A stretch of 64,000 nucleotides of DNA from Coturnix japonica (lineage: Eukaryota; Chordata; Aves; Galliformes; Phasianidae): positions 19,808,470 through 19,872,469 of the forward strand of contig NC_029521.1 in the NCBI RefSeq assembly GCF_001577835.2, read 5' to 3'. The notes beneath the pieces were generated by a model. That model worked only from the letters and a program-made list of their open reading frames with translations. It was not told the origin of the DNA and ran no database searches. Each line of letters begins with the position of its first letter. Position 1 is the stretch's first letter. Below are positions 32,901-42,858 of this stretch, in pieces. The position numbers and the translations under genes were made by a program.

Positions 32901-35900
32901 GTCTCCCACCCCACCCTTTTTAAGGGATTGTTAAATCTGTTTTGGAGCATTTGATACTTTGGAACTGGGGATTTTATATTAATCTTTGATCACAGAGGGG
33001 TGTTTTTCCCTATGTCTCTTGGGTCCATACTATCTTGGCAAGAAGAATACTTGCTGTGTCAACAGTTAGTAGCCCTTATGAATGTAGTGTAAACGACATC
33101 AAGATTATTGTTCCTTAAGATTGTTTTTGCTGAGAGTTGAAATGTGTTTTATTTAAAACTTAAGTATCTGGCAGCTAAAATGAATCCCAGCTGCTGAAGC
33201 CAGTCAGGCAGATAGAGCCGTCATGTGAAGATATGTCCTTTATCTGCTAGGTGTGTCCTTTAGTGTTCTCACTCACTAAAGGAGTGTTCTCACTGAGAAG
33301 GAGCCCTTCTCAGTGCCTTAATGCAGATCCAAAGCAGGTTTCTTAGAAGTAGTCAATGTGGCTTTCTTTTTATTTTCTAACTTAGAATGTGACTGATACA
33401 GGTTATCTCTTTAAAGAGGTGCAGCTAAAAGCATGTCAGGGTGAGGATGTACCAGTCCTTCACAGGTTAAATTTGTTGCAGTTGACCTTGTTACTGAGGT
33501 TGTTGTGATATCCAGTGAAAGTTTAGGAACCAGCCTTCAGGATTAGTCTCTAATCAGAGAAACGTGCAAAAGTTGACGTTCAGTTTTTCTTTTCCTTCTA
33601 TTGAACATAACCAGTATTTCTGACAGGCAACTGTGAGATAGCTGTAGTTGGTGGAGGGGGGGGGGTAGGGGGGGGGGGGGGGGAGAATTAATACTTTCTT
33701 AGAGATGTGTACTTCTGTTTGGTGTCACTTAAGTCCTGTCAGTACTAAATTGAAGTGGAACTGATAATGAAGTTTCCCTAAAACAAAGTTGATCACTTTT
33801 GAGTTTTGTGACTTAAGATCTCTCCTCTCTCCCTAGGCATCTGTATATAAGATCTGCAGAGAAATGTACGCTGATGGAGCTGATCAACCTTTCCATAGTT
33901 TACCAGACTTAATTGGAGACAAGTATGTTTTAGAAATGAATGATCTGACTGAAGTGGTTATAAAGGGTGACGTTGTGACGCTGTATGTGTGTGCCTGTTC
34001 AATGGGACCTTCTTTTGACTGTATTTTCTTGCTTCTTTCTGCAGGTTAGTAGGAGGTCTGCTCACCCTCAGCCTGGATTACTGCTTTGTCTTGGAAGATG
34101 AGGATGGCATATGTGGCTATGCTTTGGGAACAGTTGATGTGACTCCTTTCATTAAGAAATGCAAAATGTCTTGGATCCCTTTCATGCAAGAAAAATATAC
34201 TAAACCAAATAGTGACAAGGAGTTGTCTGAGGCAGAGGTTGGTATAACTCATGAGACTGGAACTTTACACTGAGCTGCATTCTTCTTCCTTTCAAATGCA
34301 GTCTTTTGTATTTCTTCTGATGCTTATGTAATATGATTGTAATATGATTTTCATAACTTTCTGTTGTCTATGATGAACACTGTATCTGACAGCTGCTTTT
34401 ACTAACAGCACTGTGTCAGCTTCAGCTGTGTTATAATGCATCTTCCAGGTGTACTTAGTAGTAATTGGTGCAGTAAATACACAGAGGCTTTTTGGAACTG
34501 CTAAGTGGCAGGAGCTTTCAAATCAATAGCAAACATTAAAGAGAAATGCATTTTGATGAGAATGAAGTACCGTTTCTGTTCTGCAAAGTGAGACGTCAGT
34601 GTCCTCATGCACGTGAGGTTCAGGTCTGACAGCCACATCGGTTGAAGTATGGAAAACAGCATCAAGAACTGGGTTGCTTTTTCACTTGAACTCTATGAAC
34701 CATTTGTGTGGTGTAATAGGTGTAAATGGTTCAGAATGGCATCCTGGTCACCAGTTCCTGATGGTAATTTGGTCTGTGGTCTCTGGCCAGTTACGGTGTT
34801 TGTGTAGAAGGGGTTTAAAGAAACAGCCTTGCAGCAAATATTGTCCTTTCCAAATGTGTGTGTTCTGCATTGGGTGCAGCTAGAGAATGTGACCTGATAG
34901 CTGACTTCTGTTACTGAAGTGGAGCTGAAGTTAATTCTACAGTAGGTCTTCACTCTTCTACATTTGTGCAGTTTATTGCTCTCACCTGCATAGGAAGGTC
35001 CGTATTTTGAAGGAAAGTTCACATGTGTGTAAAGATTTTGTACTTGCTATTGAGGTAGATGCTGTGGATTTTCCTCCATTTGGCCTTTTGACACTGTAAA
35101 GAAAAGTTCTGAGGATTCAGTAAGTTGTTCAGGACCTGTGGCCATTAAAGATCAGTTGGGAAAAGTTTTGTTGGGTTTTGTTCTTCCATGGAATAAAGAG
35201 TTCCTTTACAGACCTCTTATCTCTTAATAGTCTGTCTCTGCTTGCATTTGATAAGCTCCTGTTCCATACTTCTTAGAGCGTTTCATTCAAAATGCTGACA
35301 TCTCACATGTTTCAGTTGTTTCTTAGTTTACTTAACTACTTCTTGAGGCTTAAACTCCAATGGGTGTTTTGTTTCACAAAGGAAAAATCCAGCCTTTCGA
35401 GTGTCATGCTGTAATGTTTGCCTTGGCCTTGGTGCTTGATAGCAGCGTGGCTAGTTCTGAATGCTTACTGTGGGGATTATGCTGTGTAAAGTCCAGAGAG
35501 CCAGGCTTGGTTCTGAATCTGGAGTGGTTCAACCAGTCTAAAGTAGTAACATTGAGCAGAGACTTGACCTATCAAGGAAGGAGTGTGGGAGAGAACAGAT
35601 TTTAGATTTGAAAGTAAAGTGTCTGAGCTTGACCTGAAAAAACCCTGTCTGTGGCCTGCTAACATTAAGGTTCCTTGTGTGATGAAGCCCCAGTTCCAGT
35701 TGTTATGATGGTAGCTTTCAGTTATACAAGGTTAGGTAGCTTGTTTACTTGAGCCAGTGCTCTGTAGTGGCTTTAAAATTCTGCAACCAGCAGGAGGTCT
35801 GACTAGTGTATTTCAGATTTGGCTTTGGGGCAAATAGTCTAGATAACTGCATAAGCAGTATCAACTTTTTTCCTGGCTGCTGTAAGCTGAAAGGTAGGAA

Positions 35901-37037
35901 ACGTGGAACTACAGCCATCCATGGCTGTCAGGTGGGGTTGAAAAGTGTGCTTTTTAAAGGTGCACTCTGTGGGCAAAGCAGCCTCCCTTGAAAACGAATG
36001 AAACTAAAAAGCTGAACCGTGACTGAATATCTGATTCTCATATTCTTTGCAGAAAATAATGCTAAGCTTCCATGAAGAACAAGAAGTATTGCCAGAATCA
36101 TTCCTCGCCAACTTCCCATCGTTGATAAAGATTGATATCCACAAAAAAGTGACGGATCCGAGCGTGGCCAAAAGCATGATGGCCTGTCTGCTGTCTTCTC
36201 TAAAGGCTAATGGTAAGCTTACTGCACTCACAATGCCTGGTGTCATAATTACCTATTAGGTCTGCCATAGCTGGCACTGTAGATTGAGGTAAGCAGCCAT
36301 CCAGAAGTCATTTATGATTAACTTTTGCTGCTGTCTTCATTAAAGGCAGCTTTTAGCTGTAGCCGTAACCCTGCAAATTAGAAAGCAGGAAGAACTGAGG
36401 GAGCTATTTGCTAAAATCGTGTGCTTTCATTGCCATCTTGTACAACATGTAAATGCTCATATCGCTGGTGGTGCTTTTTCTTACATGTGGAAATACACAC
36501 TGGTGAATAATTACCCAGACCTTCAGTATAGGAAGGTACTTGGCCATCTGCCTTACTGCACATCTGAGGTTCTCAGGTCTTTGCGCAATTTGGTGCCTTC
36601 CTGCAGTGCCTTGTTTCCTGAGCCAACATTCAGGGTTTCACGGTGCTTTTATGTTAAATAAGATCTTCAGAGGGATGCGGTTTGTTCATGCTGACAAGAT
36701 CTCTGCAGTGTGTAGCCCCTTTAGGGAATGGTTGGCTATGTTGCCATAAATCTGGTCTCTTTTGGGTACTGTGCTGCTTGTAGAATTGAATCAATGTTTT
36801 AATTGGGTTTGGATGCCAAAATAGATGGGGACCACAGTACTCGACTGTCCTCTTACAGTATTTCTCTCTCACTGCTTTTGTCCCTCTTTTTCCTCTCCAG
36901 GCTCCCGTGGGGCTTTTTGTGAAGTGAGGCCGGATGATAAAAGAATTCTGGAGTTCTACAGCAAGCTGGGCTGTTTTGAAATCGCTAAAATGGAAGGATT
37001 TCCAAAGGATGTTGTTATCCTTGGAAGAAGCCTTTGA
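17701..37037 (+). CDS. OGA: protein O-GlcNAcase (OGA/MGEA5), 16 coding exons
   Basis: A nucleocytoplasmic glycoside hydrolase (family 84) that removes O-linked GlcNAc from Ser/Thr, opposing OGT. Coding exons: 17701-17887, 20839-20890, 21197-21294, 22574-22704, 23425-23596, 24543-24641, 24823-25107, 25661-25819, 27074-27684, 28062-28236, 31636-31721, 32591-32695, 33837-33922, 34045-34237, 36053-36212, 36901-37037. They total 2736 nt, 911 aa; human is 916. The catalytic pair is seen as LLFDDIDHN (Asp170-Asp171, human 174-175). The N-terminus before [18 protein letters not shown] diverges, as expected. A disordered acidic linker (about 395-560) precedes the stalk helices. The C-terminal acetyltransferase-like domain ends [10 protein letters not shown]. 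The intron after exon 2 is GC-AG; the others are GT-AG. The start is the first ATG of the CpG island in frame. Confidence 0.97.
21330..21554 (+). mobile_element. CR1 LINE 3' fragment (sense)
   Basis: Typical avian CR1 3' end: TTAGGAGGAGGTTTTTCACA, GTGACTCACTGGAACAGGTT, CTGGAGGCATTCAAGGCCAG, CTGGGCAGCCTGGTCTGGTG, then a TGATGATCATTGTGGTTC-type tail close to ACCTATGATT. It is 5'-truncated and lies in OGA intron 3, about 35 bp after the exon 3 donor. Divergence suggests an old copy. The open frame reading through exon 3 on the minus strand comes from it. Confidence 0.92.
25316..25414. repeat. perfect 14-bp inverted repeat in OGA intron 7
   Basis: CCACGGATACATGT at 25316-25329 is matched by its exact reverse complement ACATGTATCCGTGG at 25401-25414, with a 71-bp AT-rich loop. 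It could be the ends of a tiny non-autonomous DNA element, or a chance or structured RNA stem in the intron. No clear target-site duplication was seen. Confidence 0.7.
26528..26690 (-). mobile_element. CR1 LINE 3' fragment (antisense), degraded
   Basis: Reverse-complement CR1 signature: CAGAATCATTTGGGTTGGAA, GGATCTCTGAAGATCACCTT, then a decayed match to the CR1 3' UTR through about 26690. It lies in OGA intron 8. The many differences from typical CR1 suggest an old insertion. Confidence 0.75.
28237..28325 (+). other. OGA: possible retained-intron tail of short OGA isoform
   Basis: If the intron after exon 10 (28237-31635) is retained, the frame continues past SFVQWLG for 28 codons, ending KQSIM and then TAA at 28323-28325. 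A short OGA form that retains this intron is known in human and lacks the acetyltransferase-like domain. Here the frame is seen directly; use in birds is inferred. Confidence 0.35.
31890..32245. other. CpG-rich anomalous patch in OGA intron 11
   Basis: Within AT-rich intron 11 this stretch carries clustered CpGs (CACGCGCACGCGAAGCGC near 31914, AATGCGCGCATGC near 32008, GCTCTGCGCGCAGC near 32211), a (GA)n run and closely spaced AATAAAGC/TATTTTATTGG. On the minus strand it reads like a promoter-plus-poly(A) layout. It may be a decayed inserted element of LTR type or another repeat. I cannot assign a family. No coding parts are visible. Confidence 0.3.
33656..33683 (+). repeat. poly(G) tract, G-quadruplex candidate
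   Basis: Runs of about 10 and 16 consecutive G separated only by TA, on the transcript strand of OGA intron 12, about 150 bp before exon 13. It is a simple repeat with strong quadruplex potential. Confidence 0.8.
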
Positions 37038-39130
37038 GGTGCTCAACAGCAAACTGTTCCAGTGCTGTAGTCCCTTAACACCTGGGCGGGTAGTGGTGGG
37101 GATCTTCATATGGTCTAGCTGAACAAAGGCAGCAATAAGCCAGCTTGGGAGACGGGACTATGCGAAAATCGCCCATCACACACTCAGACTGATTTGTTGG
37201 AAGAGGAGAATGCTGCTGAAAACACCGTTTTAACAAGAGAATCTCGGTCCTCTCCTGGTCTTGTGTGAAGTGCCAAGGAATCTTGCATGGACTATTTAGC
37301 TTCCTGGAGGAATCCTTCTGAATCAGCGTTGTGTGTTTGAGTATCAGCAGAAAAGTGGCTGTTAGGAGGGAGTATCTGTAAAGATGCAGTTTTGTTTCTA
37401 TGTCATAGAGCAACTGGAAGTTGCAGGCACAGGAGGGATTACTTATGTCAATCAGCAAATGTAAAGATAAGTAGTTACAGTTCTATTTTTGACTATCTTT
37501 ATGCTTGTTGATAAAGCGATGACCCATCGTCACTTCTAATGACCATTGGTTCGAGCTTTGTGCTTTGGTAGGGACAAATGTGCAGTGGTCTGTGGCCGAA
37601 GTCACTTAATGACAAACCTGTAAATTTCAGTGTATATAAACGTAGCCGTATGCTGACTAACTTTTTGTTTACCGGTTTTTTGTAACTTTTTCTTTTTAAA
37701 AGTGAAAGGATGTAGGTCCAAGACGGCACTTTGGAATAGCGTCAAACCACCATGGAGAGCAAATCTGTCCTCAGCACTGACTTATTTCTTTTTAACTGTG
37801 CCTCATGTCCAGGGCTGGAAACTGAGTCTCCTGGGTAAGGAGCGCTGATCCCAAGGATCCTTCCTTCAGGTGCCGCTTGGTTTCCTGCCCGGCTCCTGCA
37901 GCTCAAGGCTGTAGCATCGTTCTCCTGGGACAGAAGCAGCAGTTCAGGGCTGCCCAACCTGTTACTTGTGGTGGTATTAGCACAGAAGTGGATGGAAGCT
38001 GGAGGGAGAGAGCTGGCCCACAGCTGGGATCTATCCTTGGAACAGTCCCCATGTTTCCAAGCCTTCTCATTCTAGTTCAACTTAGTCAGGGTCTTCAAGT
38101 CCTGCGCATTTGTATCAAACAACTTTTCTAGAAGAAACGCCACAATAAGCACATTTGTACTCATGATTTAAATGGTCGCCTATAGATGCTCCAAGAAACT
38201 CAGTGTTCTTACCCACTGTGATGGAACCAGTGTGTTGGGATCTGATGGTGAGACGTTGTCATTGGTGACATGGGTAGTTGCAGCAGTGCTGGTGTCACAG
38301 AGGAGCTGGCCAACATTGCAGCACCACATTTCTTCCACCTGCATCGTCTTAATCCTCCTCTGCTCCCTGGGTTATTTCAGCAGTGCACAAAGGAAGTTCA
38401 GTTCCTTGCACGAGCTGCATTGAAGTTACACAACCTCTAGTGAACAGCATTAATGCTGCAGTGCAATCTGCAGCCTGTAAGGAGATGCTGTGCTGAGCCT
38501 TGTGCTGCAGCCACAGGCAGGGTTGGTTTTTTTTCCTCCATTTCAGAATGTGAACCATTATTTTAACGCGGTAGCGACAATATTTAAGTTGAAACAAGTT
38601 CATTTCACGTTTAGAGAGAGGTACGGGGCTGGGCCGTGGGGTTTCTTGCACGTCAGAGCTGAGTGCCACTAGTTCTTGTACAGCTTTGATGTGTGTTAAA
38701 GAGCCGATACCTTTGGCTTATCAAGCAGGAGAGGTTTCCTTGTTCTGTTACTTCATGGAGTCAACTTGTGTTACCTGGATTCACAGCATTACAGCATAGG
38801 ATGCTTGTGGCCTTATTTCTGGCTTTTAAGGAGCTGCCACGTCTTCTCTTCCTATGACTTTGTTATTATTATTATTCTAAGAGTTACTTGTATAAGCCTA
38901 TGGGAATGTCAGGCCGATGCCATCATTCTAGGATTGTAAAGTGAGACGTTGACATATCTTTCATGGTTAAGACTTTTCATTAAGGTTGGAATGCCACTTT
39001 CGTTAATCTGTTTTTAGATCAACAGTATCTGTAGCAGGAAAAGGGGGAGGGAGGGAGGGGAAAAGACCTGTAAAAGTGTATTTGGAGACCATGCAAGAAA
39101 TAGAATAAAAATTGAGAAGTGAATGTAAAT
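37038..39130 (+). other. OGA: OGA 3' untranslated region
   Basis: About 2.1 kb from the TGA at 37035-37037 to the signal at 39104. No coding potential. It is moderately AT-rich and ends just before the NPM3 CpG island. Mammalian OGA also has a long 3' UTR. Confidence 0.7.
39104..39109 (+). terminator. OGA: OGA polyadenylation signal
   Basis: AATAAA in an A-rich context, followed by a TGTGTATTTTGTGTATGG-type GU-rich stretch at about 39137-39154, which is a good cleavage context. It is the only canonical signal I noticed between the OGA stop and the NPM3 start. Confidence 0.8.
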
Positions 39131-39239
39131 AAGAGATGTGTATTTTGTGTATGGAAAAAAAAAGCCTTTAGGATCCCCCTGGGGTTCACATCCCTTCGCC
39201 TTTAATTGCGTGGGGCTGCAGTGCCATCAATGCGCCATT

Positions 39240-40100
39240 TCACCAGGTCTGACATCCCCTGCTCAGCTGGGCCGGGCCCTTCCACCACCTCCCACGGGGC
39301 AGCGCAGCGCGACGCCCGGTGGCCGCTGGGTGGTGCAGCCCCGCTGGGGCGGGCGGGGCCGGGGGCGGAGCGGGGCGGTCCGGTACGGTCCGGTACAGCT
39401 CGGTACGGCTCGGTACGGCTCGGTACGGCTCTGCTCGGCACGGAACTGCCCGCCCCGCACTGCGGCCTCATGGAGCAGCACGGCCCCGGCAGCGTCCTGT
39501 TCGGTGAGCGGCAGCGGGGGGTTAATGGGGCCGGAGGGCGGAGAACATATGGGAAATAAGTTGGGGTAAAAGGTGGGGAGAGGTACCGGATGGGCCGGGG
39601 GCTGGGAGCGCACGGTGTGATAGGGATGTATAAGAGGGGCTGGGGGCAGCGGATGGACCGGAGGGGACGCGGACACGTTGAGTATCACGATGTGACCGGC
39701 GGGGGGGGCTGAGAGGGCGCTGGGGTGGCCGGGACACGGCCGGGACACGGGCACGTGTGTGCGGCCTTAGGGGGGTTCGGGGGCAGTTTGCCGGCGTTCC
39801 CACGTGCGCCGCCCGCTCGTTCCGGCCGCTCTTCCCGTGCCGGGGCCGGGTGGGCGGCCCTACCCTGCTTCCCCTCCCCCAGAGCCGGCCGAGCCCCACA
39901 CGTGGCCGGGCCGCTCTCCCGGCGCGCACGTGTTTGGGGCCGTCCCCACCGTCAAGCCGCCCATCGCGGTGCGGCCCCGCAGGGACCTGGCGTTCGTTCC
40001 TTGTCCCGCTGAGCCGAACGCGGCCGGGCTTTGGGCCGGAGCGCTTCCCAGAGCCGTGTTCAATGAAGCCCATTCTCTCCTTTGAGAATCCGGTGTCTGG
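39240..40100 (+). promoter_or_regulatory. NPM3: NPM3 CpG-island promoter
   Basis: CpG-rich, TATA-less stretch that begins about 100 bp after the OGA poly(A) region, spans the NPM3 start codon and continues into intron 1. GGGGCGG/GGGGGCGG Sp1-type boxes occur at about 39355-39375. Confidence 0.75.
39371..39437. repeat. NPM3: 10-bp tandem repeat at the NPM3 start region
   Basis: Units of CGGTACGGCT (variants CGGTACGGTC and CGGTACAGCT) lie in exact 10-bp phase at 39381, 39391, 39401, 39411 and 39421, with decayed flanking units. The repeat ends about 33 bp before the start codon, so it probably lies in the core promoter or 5' UTR. The frame upstream of the ATG stays open through it but looks non-coding. 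Confidence 0.9.
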
Positions 40101-41856
40101 CACGCAGGGCTCAGCTCCGCGCTTTCACACGGGTGAATCATCCCGCAATAAGCGAACACACCCCGAGTCCCGGCCTTGTGTTCCCTGCCACGGTCCGTTG
40201 GATAATTTTGCTCTCATAACAGCTCACAGACACACATGGCAAAGAGTCTCAGGGCTCAGTCTGTAGTTCTGCTGCCAGTCCCCATCACCCAGCCCTGCAT
40301 CCCGCCCGCTCCTATTCTCAGCCCTCAGCCCCATCACACAGTATTGTGGCTGCATAGTTTGGGGACACCGAGGTCTGTCCCCACAGGGCACTGAGCTGGG
40401 GGTGCAGTTTATCTCAGGGATGCTGCAGGCTTTTCCACCCTGTGGACCCTGTGGCATTTCAGGGCTGTTTAACTCCAGCTTTTCTTTTCCTCCTGCTTTC
40501 AGGCTGTGAGCTGACTGCCAGCACCAAGTCCTACACGTTTCAGGTGGATGAAGATGATGACTCTGACCATGTTTTGGCCCTGTCTGTGGTAAGACAGAGG
40601 AACACAAACTGTGCTTGCCCAGCTGTGCTTGCCCTCTCTCATGGAGACCCACAGCCTCAGCTCCCCTTGCTTCCAGGCTCACTCCCCATCCCTGGCCCAG
40701 CTACACCAGGGGGTGCCCTGTCTGCTCGGATGGGGCTGCTGCTGTCAGTCACTGTACAGAGCTGCTGAAGCAAAGTGGTGTCAGGAGGCAGCCTGTATAA
40801 CACCCCAGCTGTAGGGCAGAGGAATATATTTCCTTGTATTTGACCTTTCTGGAGCCCCCCACCAGCTGGGTTCCCCACCCATTGCTCTCCAGGCTCAGGT
40901 ATTTGGCTCTCACTGGGGATTGCCTTCTGTCCTGGGAGCACAGGAACTGCCTGCAAGGGTCTGGTCAGCAGAAAATACAGCCCAGGTGCCATCTCTTGAG
41001 GCAGCTGCAGGATCAGCTGTCCCAGCTGGAAGGGTGCTGTGCTAAGGGCAGTTGCTGGTGGTGGGGGAGGGTCTCTGTGTGCTCTCCCCCAGGAGCTGAT
41101 GTCCAGCTTGTGCCCATCAGGAGCTTGTATCCCCCCCAGGTGTGTCTCACTGATGGTGCCAAGGATGAGTGCAACGTGGTGGAGGTCATTGGGCGAAACC
41201 ACAAGAACCAGGAGATCTCTGTGCCGGTGGCAAACCTGAAGTTGTCGTGCCAGCCCTTGGTGAGAGCTCCAGCTGGTGTTTGGTGGTGGGGACACAGCTC
41301 TGTAGCTTATGCAAAGGAACGTTCGTGGCATAGAGCTGTATGATTTGTGTAAATAACCATGACATGGTGGGGGCTGGAGAAACAAGGTACAGTGGGTGGA
41401 GGTGAGGTGGGAGGGATGCCGGGCCAGTGAGTGTGGGAAGCTCTGTGTCCTGCTTCTAACCACTAATTCAGCTCCATCCCTTTGCAGCTGAGCCTGGACA
41501 ACTTCAAGCTGCAGCCTCCAGTGACGTTCCGCCTGGCAGCGGGCTCTGGCCCCGTGCACCTCGCCGGCTGGCACCAGATCTGTAAGGGTTCATACCTGGG
41601 GAATGGCTTGGGGGGAGTAAGGGGGCATGTACCAGTGTGTGTGCCAGCCAGGGAGCCCGTGGGAGCCACACCTGGTGCTTCCCAGCACGTGTGCTCAGTG
41701 CTGGTTCCCCAGAGCCCTCTCCTGGTCAGTGACCCGCCTGTCTGTGTCCCAGTGCACAGGGATGATGCTTCCTTCGAGGAGTTTGATGATGATGACATGT
41801 CTGAGGAGGAGATGGCGCCCATCGTGCCTGCCAAGAAGGAGAGAAGGAAGCAGTGA
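39470..41856 (+). CDS. NPM3: nucleoplasmin 3 (NPM3), five coding exons
   Basis: A nucleoplasmin-family histone chaperone that binds NPM1 and acts in the nucleolus in ribosome biogenesis. Exons: 39470-39503, 40503-40588, 41140-41259, 41488-41581, 41753-41856; 438 nt, 145 aa. Homology blocks to human NPM3: FGCEL, HVLALS, TDGAKDECNVVEV, EISVPVANLKLSCQP, LQPPVTFRL, SEEEMAPIVPAKK. The core fold covers about residues 12-110, followed by a short acidic stretch (EEFDDDDMSEEE) and a basic end. The start aligns with an internal Met of human NPM3 (MDSFFFGCEL), so human has a longer N-terminus. The upstream frame here is open to 39206 but runs through a tandem repeat and shows no homology, so this ATG was kept. 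The protein is shorter than human (178 aa), with a reduced acidic tail. Confidence 0.94.
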
Positions 41857-41872
41857 CTCGTATCCCAGCAAG

Positions 41873-41973
41873 GTGAGGCGCTGGGTGACGGTGGGTGCTG
41901 CCCTGCCGTGCAGCGCTGGTGCTGAGTGGGAGCCTTTTCCAGGGTGCTGGTCTCAATCTGCTTCTCCTTCCAG
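41873..41973 (+). other. NPM3: probable intron in NPM3 3' UTR
   Basis: Donor CAAG|GTGAGG at 41873 and acceptor TTCCAG|GTACTC ending at 41973 flank a 101-bp spacer with a pyrimidine tract. The donor lies only 16 nt after the stop codon, inside the distance normally safe from nonsense-mediated decay. Inferred from splice consensus only. Confidence 0.55.
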
Positions 41974-42384
41974 GTACTCGCTGGGATGTCTCCACAGACA
42001 GCTGTTACCTCAGACACCTCCCGTCACAACCTCAACTTTTGCTGTGTTTTTGGAATTTCCTGTTGTACCTCCTGGGGGTGGTGGGCAGGGGCTGCTCCCA
42101 GCACTGGGACGTCTCCTTTCCCACATCCATGGGAGGTGATCCCATCTCCCCATACCCTCGCTGGGGGTCAGGGATGGCGGTCCTCACCCTGTGCCTTTTT
42201 GCTGCCCTGGACCTCTGCTGTGTGCACAGCCCCCCTGGCTCTGCAGTGCCTCGTGTATCTCTTCCCCAGCAGCAGCGGGAAGCAGCATCCTCCCTTGCAG
42301 GGTGGTGCTGTGGGAGCTGACTTCTGCTGTGATTTGAGGGAGGTTCCGGGTCGCTCCGCTTTGTAGGACGGTTTTTACACACTG

Positions 42385-42390
42385 AATAAA
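42385..42390 (+). terminator. NPM3: NPM3 polyadenylation signal
   Basis: AATAAA followed at once by a GGTGGGGGTTTGGTG-type G/T-rich element. It ends a 3' UTR of about 0.55 kb that begins after 41856. Confidence 0.85.
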
Positions 42391-42850
42391 GGTGGGGGTT
42401 TGGTGCGGAGGCTGCCAGGTTCCTCCCGTGCTCGGCGGTGTCGCTGATCCCTGCAGGGAAACCGAGGCGTGTTGGGGACGTGTGACATCGTACGGGGCCC
42501 AGGAGGCCGGGGGGGGACGGGGGAGGGCTCCGGGTCGCTCCTCGGGGGCCGCTAGGTGGCAGGCAGGCAGCGCGGCGACCGTGCCTTAAAGAGGGGATGG
42601 GGTCCGGGCAGCCCTGGACCGGAGGAGTGGGAGGGTAGAACGGGGTGAATGGAGCCCAGCAATGCACGGCCAGAGCGTGCGGGACCTCGTAGGTGTCCTC
42701 GGGTGTTTGGAGCCTTGGTCTTGCTCGCTCGCTGGGGCAGATAAGAGCCTGTAGATCATTTTTAACAAGCTCTCCTGCCAGGCTGGGCTGGGGGAGCAGC
42801 TGGTGCGGGGTGAGGAGAGAGTGGTACCGGGAGGGAGAGGTTATGCAGGC

Positions 42851-42858
42851 TGACGTCA
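42851..42858. promoter_or_regulatory. cAMP-response element (TGACGTCA)
   Basis: A perfect palindromic CRE, with a TTATCGGATAG-type GATA pair 24 bp downstream. It lies 460 bp after the NPM3 poly(A) signal and 5 kb before FGF8. Site identity is certain; use is unknown. Confidence 0.35.

Noticed and set aside
33923-34044. OGA intron 13 as coding sequence (open through the intron)
   Set aside because: The 122-bp intron would shift the frame and break the conserved IGDKLVGGLL; both splice sites are good.
39206-39469. In-frame upstream extension of NPM3
   Set aside because: The frame is open, but it crosses the 10-bp tandem repeat and gives Gly/Arg/Tyr repeats unlike any nucleoplasmin N-terminus; the 39470 ATG aligns with the conserved MDSFFFGCEL start of the core.
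40657-41574. 305-codon minus-strand frame over NPM3
   Set aside because: Shadow of GC-rich NPM3 exons and introns; no coherent protein family.
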